Below, piece after piece: positions 9,103 through 18,058 of a stretch of DNA of 64,000 bases. A program made the translations under genes and the position numbers. The DNA lies in NCBI GenBank assembly GCA_034002905.1, contig JAVEZQ010000007.1:1-64000 (forward strand), read 5' to 3'. Origin of the DNA: UBA8914 sp034002905. Its GTDB lineage: Bacteria; Pseudomonadota; Alphaproteobacteria; UBA9219. The notes beneath the pieces were generated by a model. It searched no databases. It was not told the DNA's origin and saw only the letters and a program-made list of their open reading frames with translations. Positions within the stretch are counted from its first letter, which is position 1. The number at the start of each line of letters is the position of its first letter.

Positions 9103-9513
9103 TTATGCCATCGTATCAAGTAAGGAATCCTCGATACCCTTTTGCGTAGCGATCACTTTCGCATTTGCTTTATAAGAAAGCTCGGCCATAATCGTATCGA
9201 CTATTTCAGCCGTTAAATCAATATTCGGCGCGGCAATCAGGCCTTCTTCATTCGCATAAAGCGAGCTTTCATCGCGCTGGACCGTATAAGGATTGTTGCG
9301 CTCCACCATTTGCGTGCGAACGCCCAGATGATTGTCACCCGTATTGTTTGACAAAGATATCACATCTGTCGGGTAATATGAGGTTGCGCGTTCGCCAGCG
9401 GTTGACGGCAATTTTCCCGTCGAACCAACATTGACCATATTGCCCACGGCATTTGAAAAGCGCGCCATTGCGGCATTCATACCAGATATAGCGGTCGCAA
9501 AAACATTCGACAT
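9103..9513 (-). CDS. FlgC-like flagellar basal-body rod protein
   Basis: The C-terminus (NIDLTAEIVDTIMAELSYKANAKVI) matches the flagellar basal-body rod C-terminal domain, closest to FlgC. The N-terminus (FATAISGMNAAMARFSNAVG) is the amphipathic rod helix, but the usual ANLAN-type motif is degenerate (SNAVGNMVN). Length 136 residues fits FlgC. AAGGA lies eight bases before the ATG. It stands alone, not in a flg operon, so it may be a divergent paralogue of FlgC rather than the main rod protein. Confidence 0.75.
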   Translation of the reverse strand: MSNVFATAISGMNAAMARFSNAVGNMVNVGSTGKLPSTAGERATSYYPTDVISLSNNTGDNHLGVRTQMVERNNPYTVQRDESSLYANEEGLIAAPNIDLTAEIVDTIMAELSYKANAKVIATQKGIEDSLLDTMA

Positions 9514-9834
9514 AGGCCTAGTCCTTCATACAACGGGTTCTTTACACCCCTTTAATACTCTCCAATATTATAACCGACCTCGGTTAATAATTTCTCAATA
9601 TTAGATTCATTTTTTCTTAGTTTTTTCCTTATTTTTCCGACATTTATTCATCTTTTTTTACCAAAAAAACCTCTCCATATTAACTCCGGATTCAGCAATA
9701 CGCGGTACGGTAAGTAATCAAGAGAAGAAACGACTCAAGTTCTCAAGAAAAGGAAGTCAACGCCAAGAAAGAAGAATCGAGACCGTTCAAGAGGACTCTT
9801 TCAAGGCATAAACAACTTAACAAAGAGACGTACC
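9514..9834. other. AT-rich divergent intergenic region
   Basis: About 320 bases separate the rod gene from the 79-residue gene. The stretch 9540-9680 is very AT-rich (TTTTTTCTTAG, TTTTTTTACC) and should hold promoters for both directions. I see no clear sigma-54 or sigma-28 consensus and no ORF. Confidence 0.4.
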
Positions 9835-10074
9835 ATGTCACAAGAACGCGATTTCCAGTATCTTGCCCCGTCAGCCGATGAAACGCTTGAACGTCTCATC
9901 GCGATGACCAACCAGACCAATCTGGTTGCGCTCGACAAGACTCTGGCAGCCATCTATCGCTCGTCCGGCAGTTATGCCGCCGCCGCCGTCCGTGTGGGCA
10001 GCATTGGCGAACGCATCGTCCGCGCCGTACACGAGGTGGGGCTGACCCTTCCCGCGCATCAGCGCGCTGTATAA
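9835..10074 (+). CDS. Hypothetical 79-residue protein
   Basis: No family recognised. The product is helical and soluble, with an Ala/Val-rich centre (GSYAAAAVRVGSIGERIVRAVHEVG), no signal peptide and no cysteine. AAAGAG precedes the ATG by about seven bases, and a strong terminator follows at 10126, so it appears to be a monocistronic gene. The composition is close to the neighbouring core genes. Confidence 0.65.
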   Translation: MSQERDFQYLAPSADETLERLIAMTNQTNLVALDKTLAAIYRSSGSYAAAAVRVGSIGERIVRAVHEVGLTLPAHQRAV

Positions 10075-10125
10075 TCAGCGACGGTCTCTTACCGAGTTTG
10101 CTGCAGCCCCCTCTGCAGCCTCACA

Positions 10126-10157
10126 TAAGGGCCCGCGAAAGCGGGCCCTTATCTTTT
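10126..10157 (+). terminator. Strong terminator with GAAA tetraloop
   Basis: An 11-bp perfect stem TAAGGGCCCGC/GCGGGCCCTTA closes a GAAA tetraloop and is followed by TCTTTT. It ends the 79-residue gene. Confidence 0.85.
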
Positions 10158-10263
10158 GGCAAAAAGTTACCAAATCCTTGGTATATGGTTAGCAAAATGT
10201 TTGAATCTCCTTATCGTTTGCTTAATACTGGCCTTCCCTTCTCTCGTAGCAAAGGCCTGTCTT

Positions 10264-11013
10264 ATGCAATTTGCCAACATCCTCCTCGGAACCCCCTGTT
10301 ACGGCGGTATGGTGAACCATGTTTATATGGAATCCGTCCTGCAACTTGCAGCCTATGGCGCATCAAAGGGCATGATGTTCTCGCTGGGGCTTCTCGCGCA
10401 CGACTCGCTGGTTCCGCGCGCGCGCAATACGCTTATGGCCAAGTTTCTGGACACACCCGCCTTGACGCATTTGTTTTTCATCGACTCCGATATCGCCTTC
10501 CCCGCCGAAGCGCTGGGCCGTATGCTGGATCTCGATCAGGATATTGTCGCGGGCATGTATCCGCTCAAGGTCATTCATTGGCCTCAAGTCGTGGAGCGCG
10601 CTTCCTCCTTGCCGCCTGAGGCGATGGCCCAAGCGGGCCTCAACTATGTCGGCATTCCATGCAAGGGCGACGAGCGGGAAGAAAAGAACGGCTTTATCAC
10701 CGGTGAGTATGCCGGTACGGGCTTTATGCTTATCAAACGCCAAGCCGCGCTTAAGATGATCGAGGCCTATCCCGACACACATTACAAGATGGCGCAAACC
10801 TATCCACCGCCCAAGAATCCGAGCCAGAATTATTATAACCTGTTCGACTGTATCGTCGATCCCGAGACAGGCACCTATCTGAGCGAGGATTTCACCTTCT
10901 GCCATCGCTGGCGCAAGATTGGCGGCAAGATCTGGCTGGATCAGGAAACCAAACTCACCCATGTCGGCAGTTTCCAGTTTCAGGGCGATCCCATGACACG
11001 GGTCGGGGCGTAG
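10264..11013 (+). CDS. GT-A-type glycosyltransferase-like protein
   Basis: The 249-residue product resembles family-2-like glycosyltransferases. An N-terminal strand with nucleotide-site character (ILLGTPCYGGMVNHVYMES) is followed by a probable metal-binding DxD motif in LFFIDSDIAFP, then AGMYPLK and EDFTFCHRW. The sugar donor and acceptor are unknown. The start at 10264 was chosen because AAAGG lies eight bases upstream. An upstream TTG frame would begin inside the preceding terminator. It stands alone without other envelope-sugar genes, so the pathway cannot be named. Confidence 0.7.
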   Translation: MQFANILLGTPCYGGMVNHVYMESVLQLAAYGASKGMMFSLGLLAHDSLVPRARNTLMAKFLDTPALTHLFFIDSDIAFPAEALGRMLDLDQDIVAGMYPLKVIHWPQVVERASSLPPEAMAQAGLNYVGIPCKGDEREEKNGFITGEYAGTGFMLIKRQAALKMIEAYPDTHYKMAQTYPPPKNPSQNYYNLFDCIVDPETGTYLSEDFTFCHRWRKIGGKIWLDQETKLTHVGSFQFQGDPMTRVGA

Positions 11014-11162
11014 AGCCTTCTTCTTCATTTTTTGCGGAAGCCTTTTTTCATGTAGCTAGGCCGCTAAATAACGAAAACTCTACAATGCTAGTAGGGCAAC
11101 CTAAAAGAGGAAGTATTCAACGCTCAAAAATGCAACAAAAGTTGGATGCCGCATAATTATTT

Positions 11163-11369
11163 TTACTCAAGCTTAGGAAGCTTAACCCGCTTGATGTGGG
11201 GACGGGGTTCAAACAGCTTGTCCAATTTTTTATCAAGCCATTTTATGCCATAGCCAAGCCCAACGCCCAAAGCAACAACCCCTGCTGTAAGCGCAACGCT
11301 CATCACGATATCGTCTGGCTTTTCTATGATCCAGTTTGTAATTTCCTTAGCTGTTGCGAGAAAATCCAT
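11163..11369 (-). CDS. Small membrane protein, 68 residues
   Basis: No family recognised. One transmembrane helix at about residues 22-44 (VMSVALTAGVVALGVGLGYGI) is followed by a strongly basic tail (KWLDKKLDKLF...PHIKRVKLPK). AGGAG lies six bases before the ATG on the minus strand, which supports translation. It is isolated between the glycosyltransferase and the NUDIX gene. Confidence 0.6.
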   Translation of the reverse strand: MDFLATAKEITNWIIEKPDDIVMSVALTAGVVALGVGLGYGIKWLDKKLDKLFEPRPHIKRVKLPKLE

Positions 11370-11516
11370 AAAGGTCTCCTAGCCAACAGCTCAACAATAT
11401 CGGCCTAAGGGGGCTACTCAAGAAGATTAGCAAAAGGTTACTGTTTTCAGCGCGTCTAGACGAGGGTATTGAAAGATAACCTATATTATCAACTGCATGA
11501 CAAGCCAAACCTTAAC

Positions 11517-12389
11517 CTATACCCCCTTCGCCCTCACTTCTGCCATCGCTTGACTGACGACGGGAAAATCCGGGTGATCGGGGGTCAGGATCTTGTGGCG
11601 CAAAAGGAAGTCGATAATCACAAGGTTACAGTTAAACTTGAATGCATCCGTATCGTGAACAAGGCGCATAACCTCGGCCGATGGCATCAGTGTAAAACTT
11701 TCGACCTCACCATCCGTGTTGTGCGGCAGTTCATGGGGCTGGAGCTCCAGATCAAACATAAACAGCAGATCATTGCGCAGCCCCTTCATCATCTCGACCT
11801 GATAATGAATCGCGCCGACAGGCTTTGCCCGCGCCATAATCGCCGGAGGGAACCCCGCCTCTTCCATCCCCTCTTTTTCCAGATTTTCTTGCAGCGTGTA
11901 CCCCAAGGGATGGCCGCCCCCTATGACGTTATCCAGCTTGGCTGGATCAATTCTACGGCTCGCCGACCTCTTCCCCACCCAGAGCGATAAAGCGCCATCA
12001 GCGCCCCTCACAAAGCCGTTTACGTGGACGCCGACGCCCATCGTTCCGAACCATGGGATTGCCGCACGATCAATGGTTGCCAGACTTTCTTCACCCCATG
12101 CTTCAACAACGGGATATAACTCACGTGTCAATCCGACCTGATAATTATTTGACAAAAGAACCGACGCCTGTGCAAGCGCCCTCGTCCGGTGTTCATTTGT
12201 GTCAGGATTGGTTTGTAGATGAAGCTCGTCACCACGCACGTAAAAGCCCGCTTCTTGTCCAATCAGAAGCCCGACTTCGCGCCGGACCGAACCAACCGTT
12301 CGTCCGGCAATGACAAAAGGCATAAAAAGGGAACGATTATAACGTTGAGCAAAACGGATGTGACGCAGAAAACCGGTCTGTGGCTCCAT
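11517..12389 (-). CDS. NUDIX hydrolase with DUF4743 N-terminus
   Basis: Residues about 1-120 resemble the DUF4743 region found in front of NUDIX domains of thiamine-pyrophosphokinase-related proteins. The NUDIX box is recognisable as GGGHPLGYTLQENLEKEGMEE, with Lys in place of the usual Arg before Glu. Such proteins hydrolyse nucleoside-diphosphate-linked substrates, and some plant and fungal relatives act on oxo-thiamine diphosphates. The substrate here is not determined. The ATG at 12389 has AAAGGA five bases upstream and is preferred to a TTG nine codons earlier. Confidence 0.8.
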   Translation of the reverse strand: MEPQTGFLRHIRFAQRYNRSLFMPFVIAGRTVGSVRREVGLLIGQEAGFYVRGDELHLQTNPDTNEHRTRALAQASVLLSNNYQVGLTRELYPVVEAWGEESLATIDRAAIPWFGTMGVGVHVNGFVRGADGALSLWVGKRSASRRIDPAKLDNVIGGGHPLGYTLQENLEKEGMEEAGFPPAIMARAKPVGAIHYQVEMMKGLRNDLLFMFDLELQPHELPHNTDGEVESFTLMPSAEVMRLVHDTDAFKFNCNLVIIDFLLRHKILTPDHPDFPVVSQAMAEVRAKGV

Positions 12390-12476
12390 AACGATCCTTT
12401 TACGAGAAGGTAACAAAACGACAAAGCGGCCCCGCGCGCCGAATGGCGCGGACAGCCGCTGGATCCTTTATCAAAC

Positions 12477-12638
12477 TTACGCGCTTGTGTCTATCTGCGC
12501 GCCACGACCCGTTTCTGGCGCAGGCGGCGGCGTTGCTTCAACTTTTGGAGGTTCAGGCGTTTGGGGACGATCTGCCACCATACGCTCGACCTGCGTCGAC
12601 ACAATACCCTGTTGTGCAATTGGTCCTATACCCGTCAT
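12477..12638 (-). CDS. Small Pro-rich protein, 53 residues
   Basis: A 53-codon frame on the minus strand starts with an ATG six bases after a near-perfect Shine-Dalgarno (AAGGAGG). The product begins MTGIGPIAQQGIVSTQVERM, continues with a Pro-rich centre (TPEPPKVEATPPPAPETG) and ends QIDTSA. I know no family with certainty. The overall shape (short helix, then an IDxxA end) recalls small putative motility proteins of the YjfB type, which is only a guess supported by nearby chemotaxis genes. Confidence 0.55.
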   Translation of the reverse strand: MTGIGPIAQQGIVSTQVERMVADRPQTPEPPKVEATPPPAPETGRGAQIDTSA

Positions 12639-12773
12639 ATAGTGCCTCCTTTCACTGGGAGCCTATAGACTCAACTATACCTCATATTGATTTCAAAATG
12701 AATAAGGAAAAGGCTTTTCAAGGACACAAGAGTTAATATTTTGTAAAAACATCACCGTTTTTGATGTGTTAGC

Positions 12774-15700
12774 CTATTTTCTTGATCCTTTACGGAAGGA
12801 GTCAAGAACATCGCGAAAAACATCAACCTCGCTGACCATAGACTGCGCCGCCTGAAGGTCTTTCATCTGAGTCCCCTCTTCCGGCCTAGTTAGAATACGA
12901 AAGACATTGGCCTGCTGCGTATTGTCCATCGCAGGGCCATAATCAAGCGCCATCTTGTCCAACCCGTCAAAATTGCCAGTCATCGCCGTCGCAATCGCAG
13001 CCTGAACCAACCATGTAGCCTGATTATCCGTCAAACGCTTGCCTTGGGCCGGAGGTGGGCCCACTAATTCGATAAGCGCATCATGGGCATCCTTCCACGC
13101 CTTGGCGCGAAGAGCTATGTCAGCACGGAGAAGCAACGTTTCCTGATTTTGATTGGCGGGCAGATTGCCCAGCGCCTCTTCATATTTACCCATTTCCGAC
13201 AGAGCCCGCGCACGCAAAAGCTGGCGTGAATCCTTTGTTGACTGTGACAACGTATTCCACGGCAGGTTATTGGCATCAATCTGCGCCAGAGCTTCTTTGG
13301 ATTTATGATCCAACAAATAAATGCCCGCGATACGCATGGCGACCTGTGCCTTTTCCTCAGGCTTGTCGGTATTCACCGCAATATCTTCGAAAAGAACGAT
13401 CGCCTGATCCAACAAATCTATGTCCACCAAGCGTTGTGCCAGATTTTCACGGACAGGATTGCCTTCGCTGCCCTTGGGGATCAGAACCTTGTATTTCGTA
13501 TAAATATCCAGCGCCTCAAGCGGTGACAGCTGATCCCCGGTCTTCGTCAAGAAAATATCGAGGAACAAGCGAACCATCTCCTTGCGAATTTCCTGCGAAT
13601 GTGGCACATCGGGATAAAGACGCAAGGCCTCGAAATAGGTCACGAAACCTTTCTTGAAGTTCATGTCGCTGATATAAAACCCGCCAAGACGCCGCAGAAT
13701 ATCAAGTTCAAGATCATCACCACGCCACGCAAAGCGCATACCCTCAAGCCGCTCTATCGCCTGCTTCGCTGTTGTTGACCCTGTGGCCACACCCATATCG
13801 ACCAACGCAAGCTCGGCGCGTATTTTGTAAAGACGATCCTTGCCTTTCGCAACCTTGCGCCACATCTTCTCAGCCAGATCAATCTGCCCGGCCTTGCTAT
13901 AGACCACGCCACGCAGATATTGAACCGCCGGACGGCTTTCGGACTGGTAACCTTCCTTCTCTAATGTATTGAGCCATTCGATGGCATCCTTGTCTTGCCC
14001 TGCAGCAATGGCAGATTCAATGGCCAAAACCCAAAAACGAGTATGCATCGGCTCCGGATAATGTGACAGGATCGGCACGCCCACACGCATCAATTCGACA
14101 GATGCCTGCCAATTATGCTGCAAAGCCTCTGCAACACCACGCCAAAGCGAAATCTCCATTTGTTCTTTCACGACCGAATTATTCAAGTCGCCAAGTCCAC
14201 CTTGAAGATTACCCATAAGAATTCGCGATGCGCCACGTAACATCAAAAATTCTGCATGCCCCTGAATCTCCGGCATCTCAACCGCAATCATGTCGCATAA
14301 TGTTGAGGCTTCATATCCCATCATATTTGCAAAATAAAAGCGCGCGAGGTCCAGCTTGGCCAAGATACGTTGGTCCTTTGGCACCTCGACAATGGATTGC
14401 CATAAACGCTGTCGGCGTTGAGTAAAGGTTTCGTTTTGCGTCCCACGCCATTGCAAGATATCGAAGGCACGTTTTTCTTCTACGCCATTAACCTGTTTCT
14501 TGTTTCGGACATAGGCGCTTGTATCATGAAGCGAAGAAAGCTTTAGACCTCCTTCTGCCGATATTTCCAATCCACCGGCAACGGGGCGTACAACAACAGA
14601 CTCCTGCCACGGCTTGATAACCAATCCCTGAACCGCCGGTATGATCTGGAAGTTCGCCATGCGGCGTCCAACGGTGTAACCACCCGACTCTTGCAACGGT
14701 ACAACGATCAGCTCATCTCCGACCACAGGATCGACGAAACGAATGGGCTCTGGCACTGGCGAAGCCGGAAGAAAAATGCGCGCCCCGAGCGCAAAATCAG
14801 GCTGCGCATCAAGTTCGGTTGAAACGAGATTCTTTTCGCTCTGCCGCGCAAGATACATTTTCCATGCTGTGTCTTGCCGCGTAGCCTGAACCGTTAACCC
14901 CTGCGGCAATCGGATACGAAACCCGTTATTCTTGGGAAGAGTCATCGGCTCAAGCTTAACACGCGACTTCGGCGACATCTTGAGCGCATCGCCTTCAAGT
15001 TTGCGATCAAACAATATCGTGGCGTAACCCGCCCGCAAATAGATGACCGCACCAACAACCATTTTGGGATCAAGCTCGACAATCGGTTCTTTTTGCTGTT
15101 CATCAGCAATGGCCCGCAAACGATCCACCTCTTTGGCATCCATCGGATTTTGAATTTCAGGGGGCCATTTGGAGACCTCTGGCGAAGGGGGCGCAGGCTG
15201 GGCCACTTCCTCTACTTTGACGATAGGGGCCGCTTGCGGGGTGGGGGCCACGGGACCGGAGACAGATACATGCGGTCTGGATGCAAGTTCTGGCAAAGGG
15301 GTCTTGGCCTCCGCTTTAGGAGTGTCCGCAACCTTCTCTGCTACCTTTTCAGGCTCTTTCCCGGATGTGTGCGGCACCTCGACCTTTTTTTCGGGTTCTT
15401 GTCCTTTTTTTATTTCAGGTACAGAAGCAGGTTTGACGGCTTCGACTTGTGGGACAGGCTTCTGCGTAGACTCTTCTGGTTCTGCTACGGGGGTCGGCCC
15501 ATTTAGACGCGCACCCATCACATCGATAACAATGGAAGAACCAGACATGAAATCTTTGATCTGGGCTTTCGGATCAATATAAAAGACAACGCGCCCACCA
15601 TTACCGGCCCCTGCACGAAACCCTTTAGCCCGTTGCAAATCCGCTTTGCCCAAAGCGACACGGACATCACGCGAGAAAAGAACCTCAACCCGCCCCTCTT

Positions 15701-15896
15701 TGCGTACAATCCTATATTTTAGACCACGCGGCGCATCAAATACAATCCGGTCATAGGTCGGGTGTTCGCCGGTGCGCATCACGAGTGCTGTGGGCGCCAC
15801 AGATTCGGTTTTTGCTGGCGTTTGGGCATAAGCCATCGCCCCGCTAAAAACTAGCGCAAGGCATAATAGGGATACGCTGGAAACATTTCGCGACAT
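12774..15896 (-). CDS. Large secreted/periplasmic TPR protein
   Basis: The 1040-residue product has a signal peptide (VSSVSLLCLALVFSGAMAYA), then an AMIN-like beta domain at about residues 35-130, a Pro/Lys/Glu-rich linker to about 270, a second beta region, and tetratricopeptide-like helices from about 490 to the C-terminus. TPR proteins act as scaffolds. The partner is unknown. It is directly downstream of cheZ and cheY on the same strand, about 100 bp away, which suggests a motility or chemotaxis role. This neighbourhood argument is an inference. Confidence 0.75.
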   Translation of the reverse strand: MSRNVSSVSLLCLALVFSGAMAYAQTPAKTESVAPTALVMRTGEHPTYDRIVFDAPRGLKYRIVRKEGRVEVLFSRDVRVALGKADLQRAKGFRAGAGNGGRVVFYIDPKAQIKDFMSGSSIVIDVMGARLNGPTPVAEPEESTQKPVPQVEAVKPASVPEIKKGQEPEKKVEVPHTSGKEPEKVAEKVADTPKAEAKTPLPELASRPHVSVSGPVAPTPQAAPIVKVEEVAQPAPPSPEVSKWPPEIQNPMDAKEVDRLRAIADEQQKEPIVELDPKMVVGAVIYLRAGYATILFDRKLEGDALKMSPKSRVKLEPMTLPKNNGFRIRLPQGLTVQATRQDTAWKMYLARQSEKNLVSTELDAQPDFALGARIFLPASPVPEPIRFVDPVVGDELIVVPLQESGGYTVGRRMANFQIIPAVQGLVIKPWQESVVVRPVAGGLEISAEGGLKLSSLHDTSAYVRNKKQVNGVEEKRAFDILQWRGTQNETFTQRRQRLWQSIVEVPKDQRILAKLDLARFYFANMMGYEASTLCDMIAVEMPEIQGHAEFLMLRGASRILMGNLQGGLGDLNNSVVKEQMEISLWRGVAEALQHNWQASVELMRVGVPILSHYPEPMHTRFWVLAIESAIAAGQDKDAIEWLNTLEKEGYQSESRPAVQYLRGVVYSKAGQIDLAEKMWRKVAKGKDRLYKIRAELALVDMGVATGSTTAKQAIERLEGMRFAWRGDDLELDILRRLGGFYISDMNFKKGFVTYFEALRLYPDVPHSQEIRKEMVRLFLDIFLTKTGDQLSPLEALDIYTKYKVLIPKGSEGNPVRENLAQRLVDIDLLDQAIVLFEDIAVNTDKPEEKAQVAMRIAGIYLLDHKSKEALAQIDANNLPWNTLSQSTKDSRQLLRARALSEMGKYEEALGNLPANQNQETLLLRADIALRAKAWKDAHDALIELVGPPPAQGKRLTDNQATWLVQAAIATAMTGNFDGLDKMALDYGPAMDNTQQANVFRILTRPEEGTQMKDLQAAQSMVSEVDVFRDVLDSFRKGSRK

Positions 15897-15997
15897 CGGA
15901 AAAAAGAAAGAAACAAGGGAGCAACAACAGTCGGGCCCACAGACTTTGGCACCGCCCCTATATAACAGGGCTTTTTCCTAATCCGCTATTGTTTTTT

Positions 15998-16648
15998 TCA
16001 CATGCCGGAGAGAAGTTTGTCGATTTCGTCCTGATTGATCGCATTTTGTGGCAACTGTGGCCCATTGAGCAATGACTTTTCATAATCCACTGCCGAACCA
16101 CCTTCGTCCCCATCCCGATGAACTTCCTCGCCCAAAGCTTTTAATAAGGCGGCAATTTTCGTATCGATGTACTTGAGGGTTTGAACGACCTTTGTTATGC
16201 GCTGGCCGGTAATATCCTGAAAGTTACAGGCTTCAAAAATATGCGTTGTGCACGCAACCAGTTGATCGCCAATCTCTGGCGGACATTGGCCGGCGAGTTC
16301 ACTGATCGTGTCACAAACGTCCATAATTTTATTTGTTGCGTCTTCCGTCGCCCCAACCACAGCATCCAGCTCGTCTGTCGCATGAGGAATATGATCCGAG
16401 CTGATCTCTTTTGGCTTAATCTCGGCAATTTCCTGCTTTGCATGGAAAATATAGTTCGCCAGATCTTCAAGTTCCGCATAGAATCTAAGGTCCGAGGCCG
16501 TAATGTCGCCCGTAAGCGAAGAAATTACGTCCTTGACAATCTTTGTCACTTCATCTGAAGACAAGGGATTCTTGCTTTCTTTTGACGCCTGTGACAATTT
16601 TTGATGGAGGTTTGACTCCAATGCGTTGATACGCTCAGCATGATCCAT
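15998..16648 (-). CDS. cheZ: CheZ-like CheY-phosphate phosphatase
   Basis: CheZ dephosphorylates CheY. The 216-residue protein is a long helical hairpin with the family's catalytic segment FEACNFQDITGQRITKVVQ (Asp and Gln of QDITGQ). The last residues, INQDEIDKLLSGM, resemble the CheY-binding peptide at the N-terminus of FliM (SQDEIDALL), in a position where enteric CheZ also carries a CheY-binding tail. GGAG lies seven bases before the ATG at 16648. It is adjacent to cheY (33 bp), forming a cheY-cheZ unit. Confidence 0.85.
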   Translation of the reverse strand: MDHAERINALESNLHQKLSQASKESKNPLSSDEVTKIVKDVISSLTGDITASDLRFYAELEDLANYIFHAKQEIAEIKPKEISSDHIPHATDELDAVVGATEDATNKIMDVCDTISELAGQCPPEIGDQLVACTTHIFEACNFQDITGQRITKVVQTLKYIDTKIAALLKALGEEVHRDGDEGGSAVDYEKSLLNGPQLPQNAINQDEIDKLLSGM

Positions 16649-16681
16649 GATCAATCTCCGAAAGAGCTTTTTTCACAATCC

Positions 16682-17068
16682 TTAGAAGGCACCCAATACT
16701 GCCGAAATCTTTTGTTTCAAAGTTTCGGCATTAAACGGTTTAACAATGTAATTATTCACACCAGCTTCTTTTGCTGCCGCAACATTTTCTATCTTGCTTT
16801 CCGCCGTCACCATAATGAAGGGCGTTCCTTTAAGCTTTTCATCCGCACGAACTTCTTTAAGGAGTTGAAGGCCCGTCATCGGTTCCATATTCCAGTCCGA
16901 GATAACCAGCCCATAGTGATTTTCACGCATCATCCTGAGCGCCATTGATCCGTCGGTTGCTTGTGCCACAGTCTTGAACCCGAGTTGCTTGAGCAAATTC
17001 TCGATAATTCTCAACATCGTCTTGTAATCGTCGACGATCAGAATATTCATGTTCATATCAACGGCCAT
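16682..17068 (-). CDS. cheY: Chemotaxis response regulator CheY
   Basis: This is a stand-alone receiver domain of 128 residues. The acidic pocket is D13-D14 (ILIVDDYK), the phosphorylation site is D58 (VISDWNMEPMTG), with the switch Thr in IMVTAES and Lys in YIVKPF. Phospho-CheY would bind the flagellar switch and change rotation. AAGGAG lies six bases before the ATG. It probably starts a transcript running into cheZ. Confidence 0.93.
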   Translation of the reverse strand: MAVDMNMNILIVDDYKTMLRIIENLLKQLGFKTVAQATDGSMALRMMRENHYGLVISDWNMEPMTGLQLLKEVRADEKLKGTPFIMVTAESKIENVAAAKEAGVNNYIVKPFNAETLKQKISAVLGAF

Positions 17069-17336
17069 CGGTGGCTCCTTTATCGTTTCTTCGGCAACTT
17101 GTGGCCCTTCAGCACAAAAGGGCTTTATAGAACCTATCGAAGATGCCGCAAGAACATAAAAAAAAGGTTACCGGCTACTCTTTATCTTGGGAAAAGAGTA
17201 GTTATGCCATAACACCAAAAGGGGTACCCCCGATTATTAGGCGATACACCGCGAAAAATATAAACCAGAAAAAAGATCAAGGGACCTTTATTTCGGCCAG
17301 ATCAGAAAATTAATTACTAGACACAAGAATATCTTA

Positions 17337-17774
17337 TCACAGACCACCACTTATTCCGTTGACGCAATTATCTTGTTCGTTGGATTTACGAATTATAAGA
17401 GAATTCATAAAGGATCCGCCAGGCCCATGCCCCGCATCGTTATGCCCTTCCTCGGTAGCCGCCATACGGAAATAGGCCATCACAAAAACCCGAATAGCTG
17501 CCGTAAAGGAAGATTTTTGTGGCTTGCGAATGGCGACAATCGTTGCAACATCGTGAATAGTAACGCGTTCCCTGCGACATATATCATGCAACGCATTCCA
17601 CATGTCCGGCTCCAGCCGCACACTTGTCCGGCGCGTCCCGATCGTAATATTTCGGCTTACCAACCCTGAGCGGTCAGCTCGTTTCGTGGGTGTTCGTGTC
17701 TGGGGTGAACCCGCTTCGCTCAAAGACGCCTCATCATTTACTCGTGCAGCGTTTACTCCAACCAACATAGTCAC
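17337..17774 (-). CDS. Ribbon-helix-helix domain protein (RHH_4)
   Basis: The middle of the protein (residues about 40-105: SRNITIGTRRTSVRLEPDMW, ALHDICRRERVTIHDVATIV, FTAAIRVFVMAYFR) matches the RHH_4 family common in alphaproteobacteria, where the strand-helix-helix fold suggests DNA binding. At 145 residues it has an N-terminal extension and a Gly/Asn-rich tail that most relatives lack. The target is unknown. It is alone, 268 bp beyond cheY. Confidence 0.75.
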   Translation of the reverse strand: MTMLVGVNAARVNDEASLSEAGSPQTRTPTKRADRSGLVSRNITIGTRRTSVRLEPDMWNALHDICRRERVTIHDVATIVAIRKPQKSSFTAAIRVFVMAYFRMAATEEGHNDAGHGPGGSFMNSLIIRKSNEQDNCVNGISGGL

Positions 17775-18058
17775 GGTTAACCTCCTTTTGGCAGATCGAC
17801 AAAACCGGATGAATTTTTGATAGACTCTCGAACGCGGCCAATCATATACACACGTAATAGTATAGCAAGCAAAATGTTCATGTGTACTCGCAAGGTATAT
17901 GTTTCAATAGTTTAAATGCCTATGATTTTGGCTTGCTCGATTATAAGGGCTGTTTTAAATACAACCTGCGGTTGATTAAATCCTCTTCAGAATTTCGGTG
18001 AAATCCTACATCGTCATGATATAAACAATAGTCTTTTAACGCTGCGACAATCAACCGC
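17775..18058. other. Divergent intergenic region
   Basis: About 280 bases between the RHH gene and the J-domain gene. It is AT-rich around 17830-18000 (TATACACACG, TATAGCAAGC) and likely holds two divergent promoters. No ORF, RNA gene or repeat was seen. Confidence 0.4.

Noticed and set aside
10156..10263. N-terminal extension of the glycosyltransferase
   Set aside because: It would start with TTG inside the preceding terminator. The ATG at 10264 has its own SD.
15951..15966. TGGCACC in front of the TPR gene as sigma-54 site
   Set aside because: No GC at the -12 position and it is on the wrong strand for the TPR gene.
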